Program-made: the position numbers and the translations under genes | Notes under the pieces: generated by a model | Seen by the model: only the letters and a program-made list of their open reading frames with translations | Database searches by the model: none | What the model was told of the DNA's origin: nothing | Shown: positions 8,876 to 17,722 of the stretch, in pieces | How the letters are laid out: each line of letters begins with the position of its first letter | How positions within the stretch are numbered: the stretch's first letter is position 1 | Origin: Curtobacterium sp. VKM Ac-1395 | GTDB lineage: Bacteria; Actinomycetota; Actinomycetes; Actinomycetales; Microbacteriaceae | Reading direction: 5' to 3' | Assembly (NCBI RefSeq): GCF_015350975.1 | Contig: NZ_JADKRX010000003.1 | Coordinates: 417,278-481,277, forward strand | Length of the DNA: 64,000 bases

Positions 8876-10129
8876 TCAGGCGAGCGGGCGGAACTCCACA
8901 CCCTGCAACGTGGTGGTGTCGGCACCCACGCTGGCGAAGGCACCGAAGCCCTGCGCTGCCAGCCCGGCGAGCTGGTTCTTCGTGTTCTTGGTGCGGCGTT
9001 CGAGCCGGACGCGCTGGTGGGAACCGAGCGCCTCGCCCTTGAGCGCGGCCAGGCGAACGGGGTCGGCGTCCTTGTCGTACAGCAGCACGACGGCGTCGCT
9101 CGTGGCGGACTCGGGCAGGTCGACGAGGTCGACGAGGCGTTCGAACCCGAGCGAGAACCCGACCGCGGGGACGTCCTGACCGAGGAAGCGCCCGATCATG
9201 CCGTCGTACCGACCGCCACCACCGAGGCTGTAGCCGAAGTCGGGGTGCGCCACCTCGAAGATCGTGCCGGTGTAGTACCCCATGCCGCGCACGAGCGTCG
9301 GGTCGAAGCGCAGGTCGACGCCCGGGAGCGCCGCGCGGAGGCGGAGCAGGTCGTCGAAGGCCTCGGCGTCGAGCCAGTCCGCGCCGGCGGCGGTGTCCCA
9401 GTCGGCGTGCGCGAGCTCCTCGATCGTCAGCGTGAGCTCGGCCGTGTCGAACAGGTCCTGCCCGAGCATCTCACTCAGCTCGACCGCCACCCCGTTCGCG
9501 CCGATCTTGTCGAGCTTGTCGATCGTGATGAGGGCACGCTCGGCGGCACCGGGGTCGGTGACGCCCCAGGACGCGAGCATCGCGGTGAGCACCCGGCGGT
9601 CGTTGATGCGGATCGAGGTCCCGGTGACGCCGAGCTCGTCGAGGGCGGCCGTCGTCGCGCGGATCAGCTCGATCTCGGCGAGCTGGCCGGGCTCCCCGAG
9701 GACGTCGATGTCGCACTGCACGAACTGCCGGTAGCGCCCCTTCTGCGGACGCTCCGCACGCCAGACCGGCGCGATCTGCACCGCGCGGAACACCGTCGGC
9801 AGCTCGGCCCGGTGCGAGGCGTAGAACCGCGCGAGCGGCACCGTCAGGTCGAAGCGCAGTCCCAGGTCGACCAGGTCGAGCGGCGCCTGGGCAGCGTGGA
9901 GGTCCTCGGTCGTGAGCCCGCGGCGCAGGACCCCGAACGCGAGCTTCTCGTTGTCGCCACCGAGACCCGAGTGCAGGCGGGCCGAGTCCTCGACCACGGG
10001 GGTCTCGATCTCGTCGAAGCCGTGTCGCGCGTAGACGCCGCGGATCACACCGAGGACGTGCTCACGCCGCGCCTTGTCCGCGGGGAGGAAGTCGCGCATG
10101 CCTCGGGGTGCCGTCACGGTCGTCGCCAT
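8876..10129 (-). CDS. hisS: histidyl-tRNA synthetase
   Basis: Class II aminoacyl-tRNA synthetase charging tRNA-His. Motif 1 lies around GFDEIETPVVED, motif 2 at FRAVQIAPVWRAERPQKGRYRQFVQ, the two His-specific stretches at DPTLVRGMGYYTGTIFEV and SLGGGGRYDGMIG, and motif 3 at AVGFSLGFERL. The C-terminal anticodon-binding domain occupies the last 90 residues or so. Length (417 aa) is normal. The ATG is followed closely by APRGMRDFLPAD, the usual HisRS beginning. Its leader may start near a TAGCAT hexamer at 10184-10189, but that promoter is weakly supported. Confidence 0.96.
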   Translation of the reverse strand: MATTVTAPRGMRDFLPADKARREHVLGVIRGVYARHGFDEIETPVVEDSARLHSGLGGDNEKLAFGVLRRGLTTEDLHAAQAPLDLVDLGLRFDLTVPLARFYASHRAELPTVFRAVQIAPVWRAERPQKGRYRQFVQCDIDVLGEPGQLAEIELIRATTAALDELGVTGTSIRINDRRVLTAMLASWGVTDPGAAERALITIDKLDKIGANGVAVELSEMLGQDLFDTAELTLTIEELAHADWDTAAGADWLDAEAFDDLLRLRAALPGVDLRFDPTLVRGMGYYTGTIFEVAHPDFGYSLGGGGRYDGMIGRFLGQDVPAVGFSLGFERLVDLVDLPESATSDAVVLLYDKDADPVRLAALKGEALGSHQRVRLERRTKNTKNQLAGLAAQGFGAFASVGADTTTLQGVEFRPLA

Positions 10130-10419
10130 GGCTCAATCCTGTCAGATCGGACGTCGGACTTGCGGAGCCACCGAACTGCTCATATGCTACATCCAGAACC
10201 TCGGTTCGACGGGTGCCTGATCCACCCGTCGGATCGGTCGCGCGGGCACTGTGCTGCAATGTGCCCCGCGGTTCGGGCGGGTATCCCTGCCGGCGTCGCT
10301 CCCTGGCGACGCCGAGCGCCCGCTCGCGGGCGTCCTCCTTTTTCGGGTTGGGCGGACGCCCGCACTTCTCGCTCCCGCTGTCCTCGTCGCAGTCGTCGCG
10401 ATGCGCCGAGCCCGAGACG
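10130..10419. other. 290-base intergenic region between mazG and hisS, two hairpins
   Basis: No gene is supported here. It contains CGGCGTCG-loop-CGACGCCG (10291-10314), directly followed by a second stem CGCCCG/CGGGCG (10317-10332) and then a T-run (10340-10344) on the plus strand. No plus-strand gene ends here, so the T-run is unexplained. On the minus strand the stems could end mazG transcripts. Reading frames across it have no start codon with a ribosome binding site. Confidence 0.4.
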
Positions 10420-11148
10420 TCACACCCCGTCCGCCACGCGCCCCTCGGCCTCGAGCATCGCCGCTGCCGCACGGAGGCTCGCGATCGGGTCGACCCCGGC
10501 GCACCGGGCCTCGGCCACCGACGCGAGCATCCCCACGCCCCAGGCCACGTCGGCACTCCCGACGCGTCCCGCGTCGGCGCCTCCCACGCCCTCGACACGC
10601 TCGACGCGCTCCGCGACGCCGTCAGCCCCGGCCGCTCCGGCCGACCCCACGACGGCGGCGACGGCGGCGACGACCGTGTCGGCGTCCCCACGGTCCTCCA
10701 GGCGTTCCAGCAGCTTCACCGCGCGCTCCAACGGGGGCATCGCCCGCGGCACCCCGTCGAAGGCGCTGGTCCGCGCCGCCTTCTCGGCCGCCTTCGCCGC
10801 CCGCCACACGCGGACGACGTCCTCGACGGTGTCGGCGCGCTCGTCGCCGAACACGTGGGGGTGCCGTCGGGTCATCTTGTCGCGGGCGGTCGCAGCGACG
10901 TCGTCGAGGCCGAACAGTCCCTCGTGCTCCGCGAGCCCGGCGTGGAGCACGACCTGGTAGAGCACGTCCCCGAGTTCTTCGCGCAGGTCGTCCGGGTCGC
11001 CGTCCTCGATCGCGTCGACGAGCTCGTAGGCCTCCTCGACCGCGTACCGGGCGAGGGAGGCATGCGTCTGCGCCCGGTTCCACACGCAGCCGCCGTCGGG
11101 GGCGAGCAGGCGGTCGACGACGGCGACGAGGTCCTCCATGGCGGTCAT
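10420..11148 (-). CDS. mazG: MazG family nucleotide pyrophosphohydrolase
   Basis: All-alpha NTP pyrophosphatase, thought to cleanse the nucleotide pool and lower ppGpp. The metal-binding EExxE...ExxD pattern is visible: EEAYELVDAIEDGD then LREELGDVLYQVVLHAGLAE in the first 70 residues, followed by RRHPHVFGDE, typical of the family. The 242 residues make it shorter than the two-domain E. coli enzyme; the second half is Ala/Gly/Val-rich and weakly conserved, so only one catalytic domain is clear. The ATG at 11146-11148 is used; a second ATG three codons in is possible. It diverges from nhaA. Confidence 0.85.
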   Translation of the reverse strand: MTAMEDLVAVVDRLLAPDGGCVWNRAQTHASLARYAVEEAYELVDAIEDGDPDDLREELGDVLYQVVLHAGLAEHEGLFGLDDVAATARDKMTRRHPHVFGDERADTVEDVVRVWRAAKAAEKAARTSAFDGVPRAMPPLERAVKLLERLEDRGDADTVVAAVAAVVGSAGAAGADGVAERVERVEGVGGADAGRVGSADVAWGVGMLASVAEARCAGVDPIASLRAAAAMLEAEGRVADGV

Positions 11149-11262
11149 CCGGCCATGCTCGCACGGCCTGCGGAGCCGCCGTCAGGGGTCTCCGGTAGAC
11201 TGCCGGTGGCGTGTCGGGAAGTCTGGTCGACGGACCGTTTCCCGAACCCTCCCGGAGTCCCA

Positions 11263-12441
11263 TTGCTCGCGCTCGTCCGCTCCCCTCGTTTCAGTGCCGT
11301 CGCGCTCCTCACGGCTGCCGTCCTCGGCCTCGTGCTCGCGAACACCCCGGTCGGCCCCGGCCTCGACCACGTCCTCCACGTGCACGCCCCATGGGGTGCC
11401 GTCGGCCTCGACCTCTCCGTGTCGCACTGGATCAGCGACGGGCTGCTCGCCGTGTTCTTCCTGCTCGTCGCGATCGAGCTGAAGCACGAGCTCGTCGCCG
11501 GGGAGCTGTCGAACCCCAAGACCGCGATCGTGCCCGCGATCGCCGCGATCGGCGGGGTCCTGGTGCCCGCCGGCGTCTTCCTCGCGGTCACCGCGGGGAC
11601 CCAGTACACGCACGGGTGGCCGATCCCGACGGCGACGGACATCGCGTTCGCGCTCGGGGTGCTGGCGATGTTCGGCCGCGGGCTGCCGTCCACGATCCGG
11701 GTGTTCCTGCTGGCACTCGCGGTGCTCGACGACCTCATCGCGATCGTCATCATCGCGGTGGTGTTCGCGCACGACACGGACTTCCTGGCGCTCGGCGGCG
11801 CGGTCGTCCTCCTCGTGCTGTTCTGGGTGCTCGGACGGATGCTGCGGCCGGGGCGCTCCGGCCAGGGCTGGCTCATCGCGGGCATGGTCGTCATCGGCCT
11901 GCTCACCTGGTGGCTCGTGTACCACTCGGGCGTGCACGCGACGATCGCCGGGGTCGCGCTCGGGCTCGTGCTGCCGCGGCGCCCCGGGCACACCCTGCAC
12001 GAGCGGGTGGAGCCGTGGTCGAACGCGATCGTCCTGCCGGTGTTCGCGTTCGCCTCGGCCGCGGTGATGATCCCCGCGGTCGGCATCGGCGAGCTCTCCC
12101 CCACGTTCTGGGCCGTCGTGATCGCGCTGCCCGTCGGCAAGGTCATCGGCATCACGCTGTTCGGCGCCGTCGCGACGCGACTGTTCCGTGGGCCGGGTCG
12201 ACCGTCGCTGTCGTTCTCGTCGATCGTCACCGTCAGCGTGCTCGGCGGCATCGGCTTCACGGTCTCACTGCTCATGAACGAACTGGCGTTCGCGAGCAAC
12301 GACGAGATCGTCGACGAAGGGGTCCTCGCCGTCCTGGTCGGGTCCGGGATCGCGATGGTGGCCTCGGCCGTGGTCGTCAGCCTCAAGGCGCGGCACCACC
12401 GCGCACGCCGCGAGCTCTCCGAGGCCGAGGCGACGGAGTAG
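11263..12441 (+). CDS. nhaA: Na+/H+ antiporter NhaA
   Basis: Electrogenic sodium/proton antiporter for pH and salt homeostasis. The family core is clear: SDGLLAVFFLLVAIELKHELVAGEL, PTATDIAFALGVLAMFG and LAVLDDLIAIVIIA with the paired Asp residues of the ion site, then GIGFTVSLLMNELAF near the C-terminus. Eleven to twelve hydrophobic segments fit NhaA. The start is chosen as TTG at 11263-11265 because GGAG lies 5 bases upstream; a GTG at 11206 in the same frame would add 19 residues. It diverges from mazG and converges on mfd. Confidence 0.9.
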   Translation: MLALVRSPRFSAVALLTAAVLGLVLANTPVGPGLDHVLHVHAPWGAVGLDLSVSHWISDGLLAVFFLLVAIELKHELVAGELSNPKTAIVPAIAAIGGVLVPAGVFLAVTAGTQYTHGWPIPTATDIAFALGVLAMFGRGLPSTIRVFLLALAVLDDLIAIVIIAVVFAHDTDFLALGGAVVLLVLFWVLGRMLRPGRSGQGWLIAGMVVIGLLTWWLVYHSGVHATIAGVALGLVLPRRPGHTLHERVEPWSNAIVLPVFAFASAAVMIPAVGIGELSPTFWAVVIALPVGKVIGITLFGAVATRLFRGPGRPSLSFSSIVTVSVLGGIGFTVSLLMNELAFASNDEIVDEGVLAVLVGSGIAMVASAVVVSLKARHHRARRELSEAEATE

Positions 12442-12478
12442 CGCCAGCGGGTCCGGGCGCGGCAGACCGGACCGCTTG

Positions 12479-12523
12479 CCGGACGGGAGGCTCGGTGCTG
12501 GCCGGCACCGGGCCTGGCGTCCG
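12479..12523. repeat. dispersed palindromic element, copy B
   Basis: CCGGACGGGAGGCTCGGTGC is followed after a short loop by CCGGCACCGGGCCTGGCGTCCG (12502-12523), a slightly decayed inverted copy. It lies between the convergent nhaA and mfd genes, where it may also act as a two-way terminator. Confidence 0.6.
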
Positions 12524-12547
12524 ACAGCGGTGCCGGACCGCAGGCCG

Positions 12548-15500
12548 CTACGCCGCCGGGGCCTCCGCGGGGGCGGCTGCGCCGTAGACGGCGGTGAGGA
12601 TGCTCTCCACCCACCGGATCAGGGCGTCGTCGGGCAGGGCCAGGTCGTGCGGGCGCGGCACGGGGATGCTCGACGCGTTCTGCTGCGGGAACCACTTCGC
12701 GCCGGGGAACATCCGCTTGAGCCGCACCTGGGACGAGTCGGCGAGCTCCTTGCCCGCGACCCGCAGGTTGGAGCCCATGACGACGACGTCGGACAGGCCG
12801 ACCTGCTGGGCCATGCGGCGCAGCCGGGAGACCTCGACCAGCGTCTGGACGGGCTGCGGGGGCGTGCCGTAGCGGTCGGTGAGCTCGTCGAGCACCATGT
12901 CGATCGCGTCCGTCTGCGCAGTCGGGGCCGAGGCGGCCGAGAGCTTCTGGTAGGCCTCGAGTCGCAGGCGCTCGGACTCGACGTAGTCCTCGGGGATGTG
13001 GGCGTCGACGGGGATCTCGAGGCGGAGCTCGGTCTGCCCCTCGGCGACGTCCCCGCGGAACTGCGAGACGGCCTCGCCGATCATGCGGAGGTACAGGTCG
13101 AAGCCGACGCCCGCGATGTGACCGGACTGCTCGCCGCCGAGCAGGTTGCCGGCGCCGCGGATCTCGAGGTCCTTCATCGCGACCTGCATGCCCGCGCCGA
13201 GCTCGTTGTTGGCCGCGATGGTCTCGAGGCGGTCCTGCGCGGTCTCGGAGAGCGGCTTGTCGGCGTCGTAGAGGAAGTAGGCGTAGCCCCGCTCGCGGCC
13301 ACGACCGACACGGCCGCGGAGCTGGTGGAGCTGCGACAGGCCGTACTTGTCGGCGCGGTCGATGATCAGCGTGTTCGCGTTCGCGATGTCGAGACCGGTC
13401 TCGATGATCGTGGTGGAGACCAGGACGTCGAAGCGGCGCTCCCAGAAGTCCACCATGACCTGCTCGAGGGCCTGCTCGGACATCTGCCCGTGGGCGACGG
13501 CGATGCGGGCGTCGGGGACGATCTCGGCGAGGTGCGAGGCGACCGACTGGATGTCCTTCACGCGGTTGTGCACGTAGAACACCTGGCCCTCGCGGAGCAT
13601 CTCGCGCCGGATCGCCGCGGCCACCTGCAGGTCGGACTGCGGGCCGACGAAGGTCAGGATGGGGTGGCGGTCCTCGGGCGGGGTGGCGAGGGTCGACATC
13701 TCGCGGATGCCCGTCACGGCCATCTCGAGCGAGCGCGGGATCGGTGTCGCGGACATCGCCAGGACGTCCACGTTGGTCTTGAACTTCTTCAGCTGGTCCT
13801 TGTGCTCGACGCCGAAACGCTGTTCCTCGTCGATGATGACCAGGCCGACGTCCTTGAACTGCACGCTCTGCGACAGGATCCGGTGCGTGCCGATGACGAT
13901 GTCGACGGTGCCGTCGGCCAGGCCCGCGAGGGTCTCCTTGGACTCCTTCTCGGTCTGGAACCGGCTGAGCGCGCGGAGGTGCACGGGGAACCCGGCGAAG
14001 CGCTCGGCGAAGGTCTCCATGTGCTGGCGGACCAGCAGCGTCGTCGGGACGAGCATCGCGACCTGCTTGCCGTCCTGCACGGCCTTGAACGCGGCACGGA
14101 TCGCGACCTCGGTCTTGCCGTAGCCCACGTCCCCGGAGAGCAGGCGGTCCATCGGGATCGGGCGCTCCATGTCGCGCTTGATCTCGTCGATGGTGGTGAG
14201 CTGGTCGGCGGTCTCGGCGAAGGGGAAGGCTTCTTCCAGCTCGCGCTGCCAGGGGGTGTCCGGGCCGAACGCATGGCCCTTCGACGCCATGCGCGCCGAG
14301 TACAGCTTGACGAGGTCGACGGCGATGTCGCGGACGGCCTTGCGCGCCTTGCTCTTGGCGGCGGACCAGTCGCTGCCGCCCATCTTCGACAGGGTCGGCG
14401 ACTCGCCGCCGACGTACCGGGACAGCTGGTCGAGCTGGTCGGTGGGGACGAAGAGCTTGTCGCCCGGGTACCCGCGCTTGGACGGCGCGTACTCGAGCAC
14501 GAGGTACTCGCGCTGCGTCTTCACCGCGTTGCGGCCGCCGCTCGACACTTCTCGGGAGACGAGCTCGACGAACTTGCCGATGCCGTGGGTGGCGTGCACG
14601 ACGACGTCGCCCGGCTTGAGCTGCAGCGGATCGACGACGTTCTTGCGGCGGCTCGCGAGCTTCTTGACGGTGCGGGCGCCCTGCTGGGCGCTGCGGCCGT
14701 AGAACTCGGCCTCGGACAGCACCGCGACGCGGAGGTCGGGGACGGAGAACCCCTGCTCGACCACGGCGGTGGTGACGATCGCGACGCCGGGCTCCGGCGG
14801 CCCGGTGACGAGCCCGACCCGTGCGGCGACGCCGGCGTCGGCGAGCACCTGCACGGCGCGTTCGACGAGGCCCTGCCCCTGCGCGGTGACCACGACCGCC
14901 CAGCCGTCGTCGGTGAGGGCCTTGACGTGCGCGACGGCACCGTCGGCGCTGCCGGCGAAGCTCGGGACGGCGTCGGCGCGGACCCGGACGTACTCGCCGG
15001 CCTCGGCCACGGCGTCCGTGTCGGAGAGCGGTTCGTCCTGCCCGCTGTCGAACGGGGAGATCGTCCACCAGGTGCGCTGCCCACGCGTGCGCTTCAGCTG
15101 CGGGACGGTGAGGAAGTTGCCGGCGTCGAGGTCGATCGGGGCCTGCGCACCGGCGACCGCTGCGCTCCAGGCCGCCTGCAGGAACTCCTGGTTGGTCTCG
15201 GCGAGGCTGTGGGCACGACCGCTGACCCGCTCCGGGGAGAACACCGCGATGGTCGCGCTCTCGGGCAGGTAGGTCGTCATCGGGACGAGCTCGCGGACGA
15301 GTGCCGGGGCCAGGGACTCCATGCCCTCGACCGGGATGCCCTCGGCGACCTTGGCGAGCATCTGCGACAGGCTCGGGAACTCGTGCAGCATCTCGCGTGC
15401 CCGCTGCCGGACGTCGTCGCTCAGCAGCAGTTCGCGCGAGGCGGTCAGCTCGACGGCGTCGAGGTCGTCCTCGGTCGAGCGCTGGTCGGCGACGGAGAAG

Positions 15501-16147
15501 GCCTTGATGCCGTCGATCTCGTCGCCGAAGAAGTCGACGCGCACGGGGTGGTCGGCGGTCGGCGGGAAGACGTCGAGGATGCCGCCACGCACGGCGAACT
15601 CGCCTCGGCGGGTGACGAGGTCGACGCGGGCGTAGGCGAGGTCGACGAGCTGCCCGGCGATGGCGGCGAGGTCGTTGCCGCGCGAGGCGGTCCGGAGCAC
15701 CACGGGGCTGAGTTCGGTGAGGTTGTCCGCGATCGGCTGCAGGGCGGCGCGGACGCTGGCCACGACGACGGTCGTCGGCCGGTCGGCACCCGACGCGGCG
15801 GCGTGCTGCCAGCGCTGCAGGGCACGGAGCGTGGCGATGCGCGTGCCGACGGTCTGCGCGCTCGGGCTGAGGCGCTCGTGCGGCAGGGTCTCCCACGCGG
15901 GGAACTCGAGGACCTCGGCGTCGGGGAGGTAGCTCGACAGCGAGCCACGCACCGCCTCGGCTTCACGACCCGTGGCCGTGATGACGAGGACGCACTGGGG
16001 GCCCTTGCGCTCGGCCATGAGCGCGCCGAGCAGCGGTACTCGCAGGCCGTCGACCACGGAGAAGTCGGCGTCACGAGGAGCGGCGCGGAGGACGCGATCG
16101 AACGCGGAGGCGCGCGAGAGCGCTGGGATGATGCCCGAGATCGTCAC
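12548..16147 (-). CDS. mfd: transcription-repair coupling factor
   Basis: ATP-dependent translocase that removes RNA polymerase stalled at DNA lesions and recruits UvrA. At 1199 residues it is full length. The N-terminal UvrB-like region includes ERLSPSAQTVGTRIATL. The CarD-like RNAP-interaction domain is near KPGDVVVHATHGIGKFVEL. The RecG-like helicase part shows LSGDVGYGKTEVAIRAAF (Walker A), IIDEEQRFGVEHKD (Walker B), LAMSATPIPRSLEMA (motif III) and RGRVGRGRERGYAYF (motif VI). The start is GTG at 16145-16147 with no good ribosome binding site, so a few residues of uncertainty remain. It lies just downstream of pth. Confidence 0.95.
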   Translation of the reverse strand: MTISGIIPALSRASAFDRVLRAAPRDADFSVVDGLRVPLLGALMAERKGPQCVLVITATGREAEAVRGSLSSYLPDAEVLEFPAWETLPHERLSPSAQTVGTRIATLRALQRWQHAAASGADRPTTVVVASVRAALQPIADNLTELSPVVLRTASRGNDLAAIAGQLVDLAYARVDLVTRRGEFAVRGGILDVFPPTADHPVRVDFFGDEIDGIKAFSVADQRSTEDDLDAVELTASRELLLSDDVRQRAREMLHEFPSLSQMLAKVAEGIPVEGMESLAPALVRELVPMTTYLPESATIAVFSPERVSGRAHSLAETNQEFLQAAWSAAVAGAQAPIDLDAGNFLTVPQLKRTRGQRTWWTISPFDSGQDEPLSDTDAVAEAGEYVRVRADAVPSFAGSADGAVAHVKALTDDGWAVVVTAQGQGLVERAVQVLADAGVAARVGLVTGPPEPGVAIVTTAVVEQGFSVPDLRVAVLSEAEFYGRSAQQGARTVKKLASRRKNVVDPLQLKPGDVVVHATHGIGKFVELVSREVSSGGRNAVKTQREYLVLEYAPSKRGYPGDKLFVPTDQLDQLSRYVGGESPTLSKMGGSDWSAAKSKARKAVRDIAVDLVKLYSARMASKGHAFGPDTPWQRELEEAFPFAETADQLTTIDEIKRDMERPIPMDRLLSGDVGYGKTEVAIRAAFKAVQDGKQVAMLVPTTLLVRQHMETFAERFAGFPVHLRALSRFQTEKESKETLAGLADGTVDIVIGTHRILSQSVQFKDVGLVIIDEEQRFGVEHKDQLKKFKTNVDVLAMSATPIPRSLEMAVTGIREMSTLATPPEDRHPILTFVGPQSDLQVAAAIRREMLREGQVFYVHNRVKDIQSVASHLAEIVPDARIAVAHGQMSEQALEQVMVDFWERRFDVLVSTTIIETGLDIANANTLIIDRADKYGLSQLHQLRGRVGRGRERGYAYFLYDADKPLSETAQDRLETIAANNELGAGMQVAMKDLEIRGAGNLLGGEQSGHIAGVGFDLYLRMIGEAVSQFRGDVAEGQTELRLEIPVDAHIPEDYVESERLRLEAYQKLSAASAPTAQTDAIDMVLDELTDRYGTPPQPVQTLVEVSRLRRMAQQVGLSDVVVMGSNLRVAGKELADSSQVRLKRMFPGAKWFPQQNASSIPVPRPHDLALPDDALIRWVESILTAVYGAAAPAEAPAA

Positions 16148-16248
16148 TCAGGACATGGTACCGGCCAGGTCCGACAGCGGCCGCGCCGTGCGCGACCAGC
16201 GAACGCGGCGGGTCAGGACAGGGCGTCGACGGGCCGAGCCCCCGCTCG

Positions 16249-16833
16249 TCAGGACGGGGCGTGGACGCGCTGCTGCGCGGCGACCAGCCCGAGGTCAACG
16301 ACGGCCTCGACCGCGTCGGCGGCGTCGGCCAGCAGGTTCGGCAGCGTCTTCTTCTCGGTCGGGGAGAAGTCACGCAGGACGTGGTCGGCGGGGTCCTGCC
16401 GCCCGGGGGGACGGCCGATGCCGACCCGCACGCGGGCGAACTCGTTGGTGTTCGTCGCCTTGATGATGTCCCGCAGGCCGTTGTGCCCGCCGTGACCGCC
16501 GGAGCCCTTGAGGCGGACGGTGTCGAACGGCAGGTCGAGCTCGTCGTGCACGACGATGAGGTCGGCCGGCGTCACGCTGTAGAACCCGAGGACCGCGGAG
16601 ACCGGTCCGCCGGACGTGTTCATGAACGACCCCGGCTTCGCGAGCACGAGGCGGGGGCCACCCGGCACCAGCCGCCCCTCGGCGACCTGGTTCGGGGTCT
16701 TGTGCTTCTTGAACGTCACACCCATGCGGGCCGCGAGTTCGTCGAGGACCATCTGGCCGACGTTGTGGCGGTTGCCCGCGTAGTCGGGCCCGGGGTTCCC
16801 GAGCCCGACCACGACGAACGAACGATCTGCCAT
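16249..16833 (-). CDS. pth: peptidyl-tRNA hydrolase
   Basis: Releases peptides from peptidyl-tRNA that drops off ribosomes. The ATG at 16831-16833 (MADRSFVVVGLGNPGPDY) matches the invariant family N-terminus; the frame further upstream is Arg/Pro-rich noise. The catalytic His lies in GNRHNVGQMVLDEL (near residue 22), followed by KPGSFMNTSGGPV, VVHDELDLPFDTVRLKGSGGHGGHNGLRDI and the C-terminal AADAVEAVVD helix. At 194 residues it is the normal size. It sits between rplY and mfd in the usual actinobacterial order, 34 bases after rplY. Confidence 0.95.
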   Translation of the reverse strand: MADRSFVVVGLGNPGPDYAGNRHNVGQMVLDELAARMGVTFKKHKTPNQVAEGRLVPGGPRLVLAKPGSFMNTSGGPVSAVLGFYSVTPADLIVVHDELDLPFDTVRLKGSGGHGGHNGLRDIIKATNTNEFARVRVGIGRPPGRQDPADHVLRDFSPTEKKTLPNLLADAADAVEAVVDLGLVAAQQRVHAPS

Positions 16834-16867
16834 CAGCGTCGACCAGATGTCTCTACTTCGGTGCTGC

Positions 16868-17500
16868 CTACTCGGAGTCGACCGGGGCGGAGCCGCCCTC
16901 GGCGCCGGCTTCGGCGCCCGCCTCAGCGGAGGCCTCGTCGGCGGCCTCGTCGTCAGCGGTGCCACGCGGGGTGACGATCGCGACGACCAGCGCCTCGGGG
17001 TCGGTCTCGAGCTCGGCGCCCTCGGGGAGCTTGAGCTCGGACGCGTGGATCTGCGTGCCGTCCTCGAGGCCCTCGACGTCGACCGACACGTGCTCGGGGA
17101 TGTCCGTCGCGAGGACGAGCAGCGAGACGGTGTTGAGGTCCTGCACGTGGATCGTGCCGGCGAAGGACTCGCCCTCGATCACGACGGGGACGTCGACGGT
17201 GACCTTCTCGCCACGGCGGAGGACGACGAGGTCGATGTGCTCGATGATCTGACGCACCGGGTCACGCTGGACGTCCTTGACGAGGGCGAGCTGCGCAGCG
17301 CCGTCGATGTCGAGGTCCACGACTGCGTTGGCGGTACGGACGAGCAGCATGGTCTCGTGGCCGGGGAGGCTCACGTGCTGCGGCTCGGTGCCGTGACCGT
17401 AGATGACCGCGGGGATCTTGTCGGCAGCGCGGAGCTTGCGGGCAGCGCCCTTGCCGAACTTGGTGCGGACTTCCGCTGCGAGCTTGGTGTAGTCGGCCAT
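16868..17500 (-). CDS. rplY: 50S ribosomal protein L25/general stress protein Ctc
   Basis: Binds 5S rRNA in the large subunit. This is the long CTC form: an L25 domain (about residues 5-95, with AEVRTKFGKGAARKLRAADKIPAVIYGHG and QIIEHIDLVVLRRGEKV) followed by the TL5-type beta domain (to about 185), and an Ala/Glu-rich acidic tail. The ATG at 17498-17500 is set by GGAGG five bases upstream. The frame stays open upstream, but that part has no start signal. Its leader carries a 14-bp perfect palindrome ACGCGTGCACGCGT at 17569-17582 of unknown role. Confidence 0.95.
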   Translation of the reverse strand: MADYTKLAAEVRTKFGKGAARKLRAADKIPAVIYGHGTEPQHVSLPGHETMLLVRTANAVVDLDIDGAAQLALVKDVQRDPVRQIIEHIDLVVLRRGEKVTVDVPVVIEGESFAGTIHVQDLNTVSLLVLATDIPEHVSVDVEGLEDGTQIHASELKLPEGAELETDPEALVVAIVTPRGTADDEAADEASAEAGAEAGAEGGSAPVDSE

Positions 17501-17629
17501 GGTGCCTCCTGGTCTCGGGGACGACACCGGGGTGCCGGCATCGTGGGGTCTGTGGTGTTGCAACTCGAACGCGTGCACGCGTGAGGAACGGTCCCAGAGT
17601 CTGGCCGGATCTCCCACTGCGTCGATCAC

Positions 17630-17647
17630 GGCCGCGCGTACGCGGCC
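17630..17647 (-). terminator. short hairpin between exported-protein gene and rplY
   Basis: GGCCGCG-CGTA-CGCGGCC is a perfect 7-bp stem with a 4-base loop, 76 bases after the stop of the 17723-18688 gene on the minus strand. It may end the two-component operon or sit in the rplY leader. Confidence 0.4.
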
Positions 17648-17722
17648 CTCGCCGAAGTCGACCACCAGCGTACCAGTACCGGCCCGGGCGTGTCGGACCA
17701 CGTCGTCCGTCCGTCAGCGGGT

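Noticed and set aside
10130-10419. Possible small RNA gene or small protein between mazG and hisS
   Set aside because: Frames lack starts with ribosome binding sites, and the folds do not match tmRNA, RNase P or SRP RNA as far as can be judged by eye.
11145-15896. Very long open frame on the minus strand overlapping mfd and nhaA (about 1580 codons)
   Set aside because: Composition is Arg/Ala/Gly/Pro-rich noise typical of an off-frame in high-GC DNA; it overlaps two clear genes and has no domain.
12476-16495. Open frame of over 1300 codons on the plus strand opposite mfd
   Set aside because: Antisense shadow of mfd; acidic and repetitive composition with no recognisable motif.
17501-17701. 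N-terminal extension of rplY reading VVDFGEGRVRAAVIDAVGD
   Set aside because: The internal ATG has a strong GGAGG at the right distance and matches the L25 start; the upstream part has no start signal.
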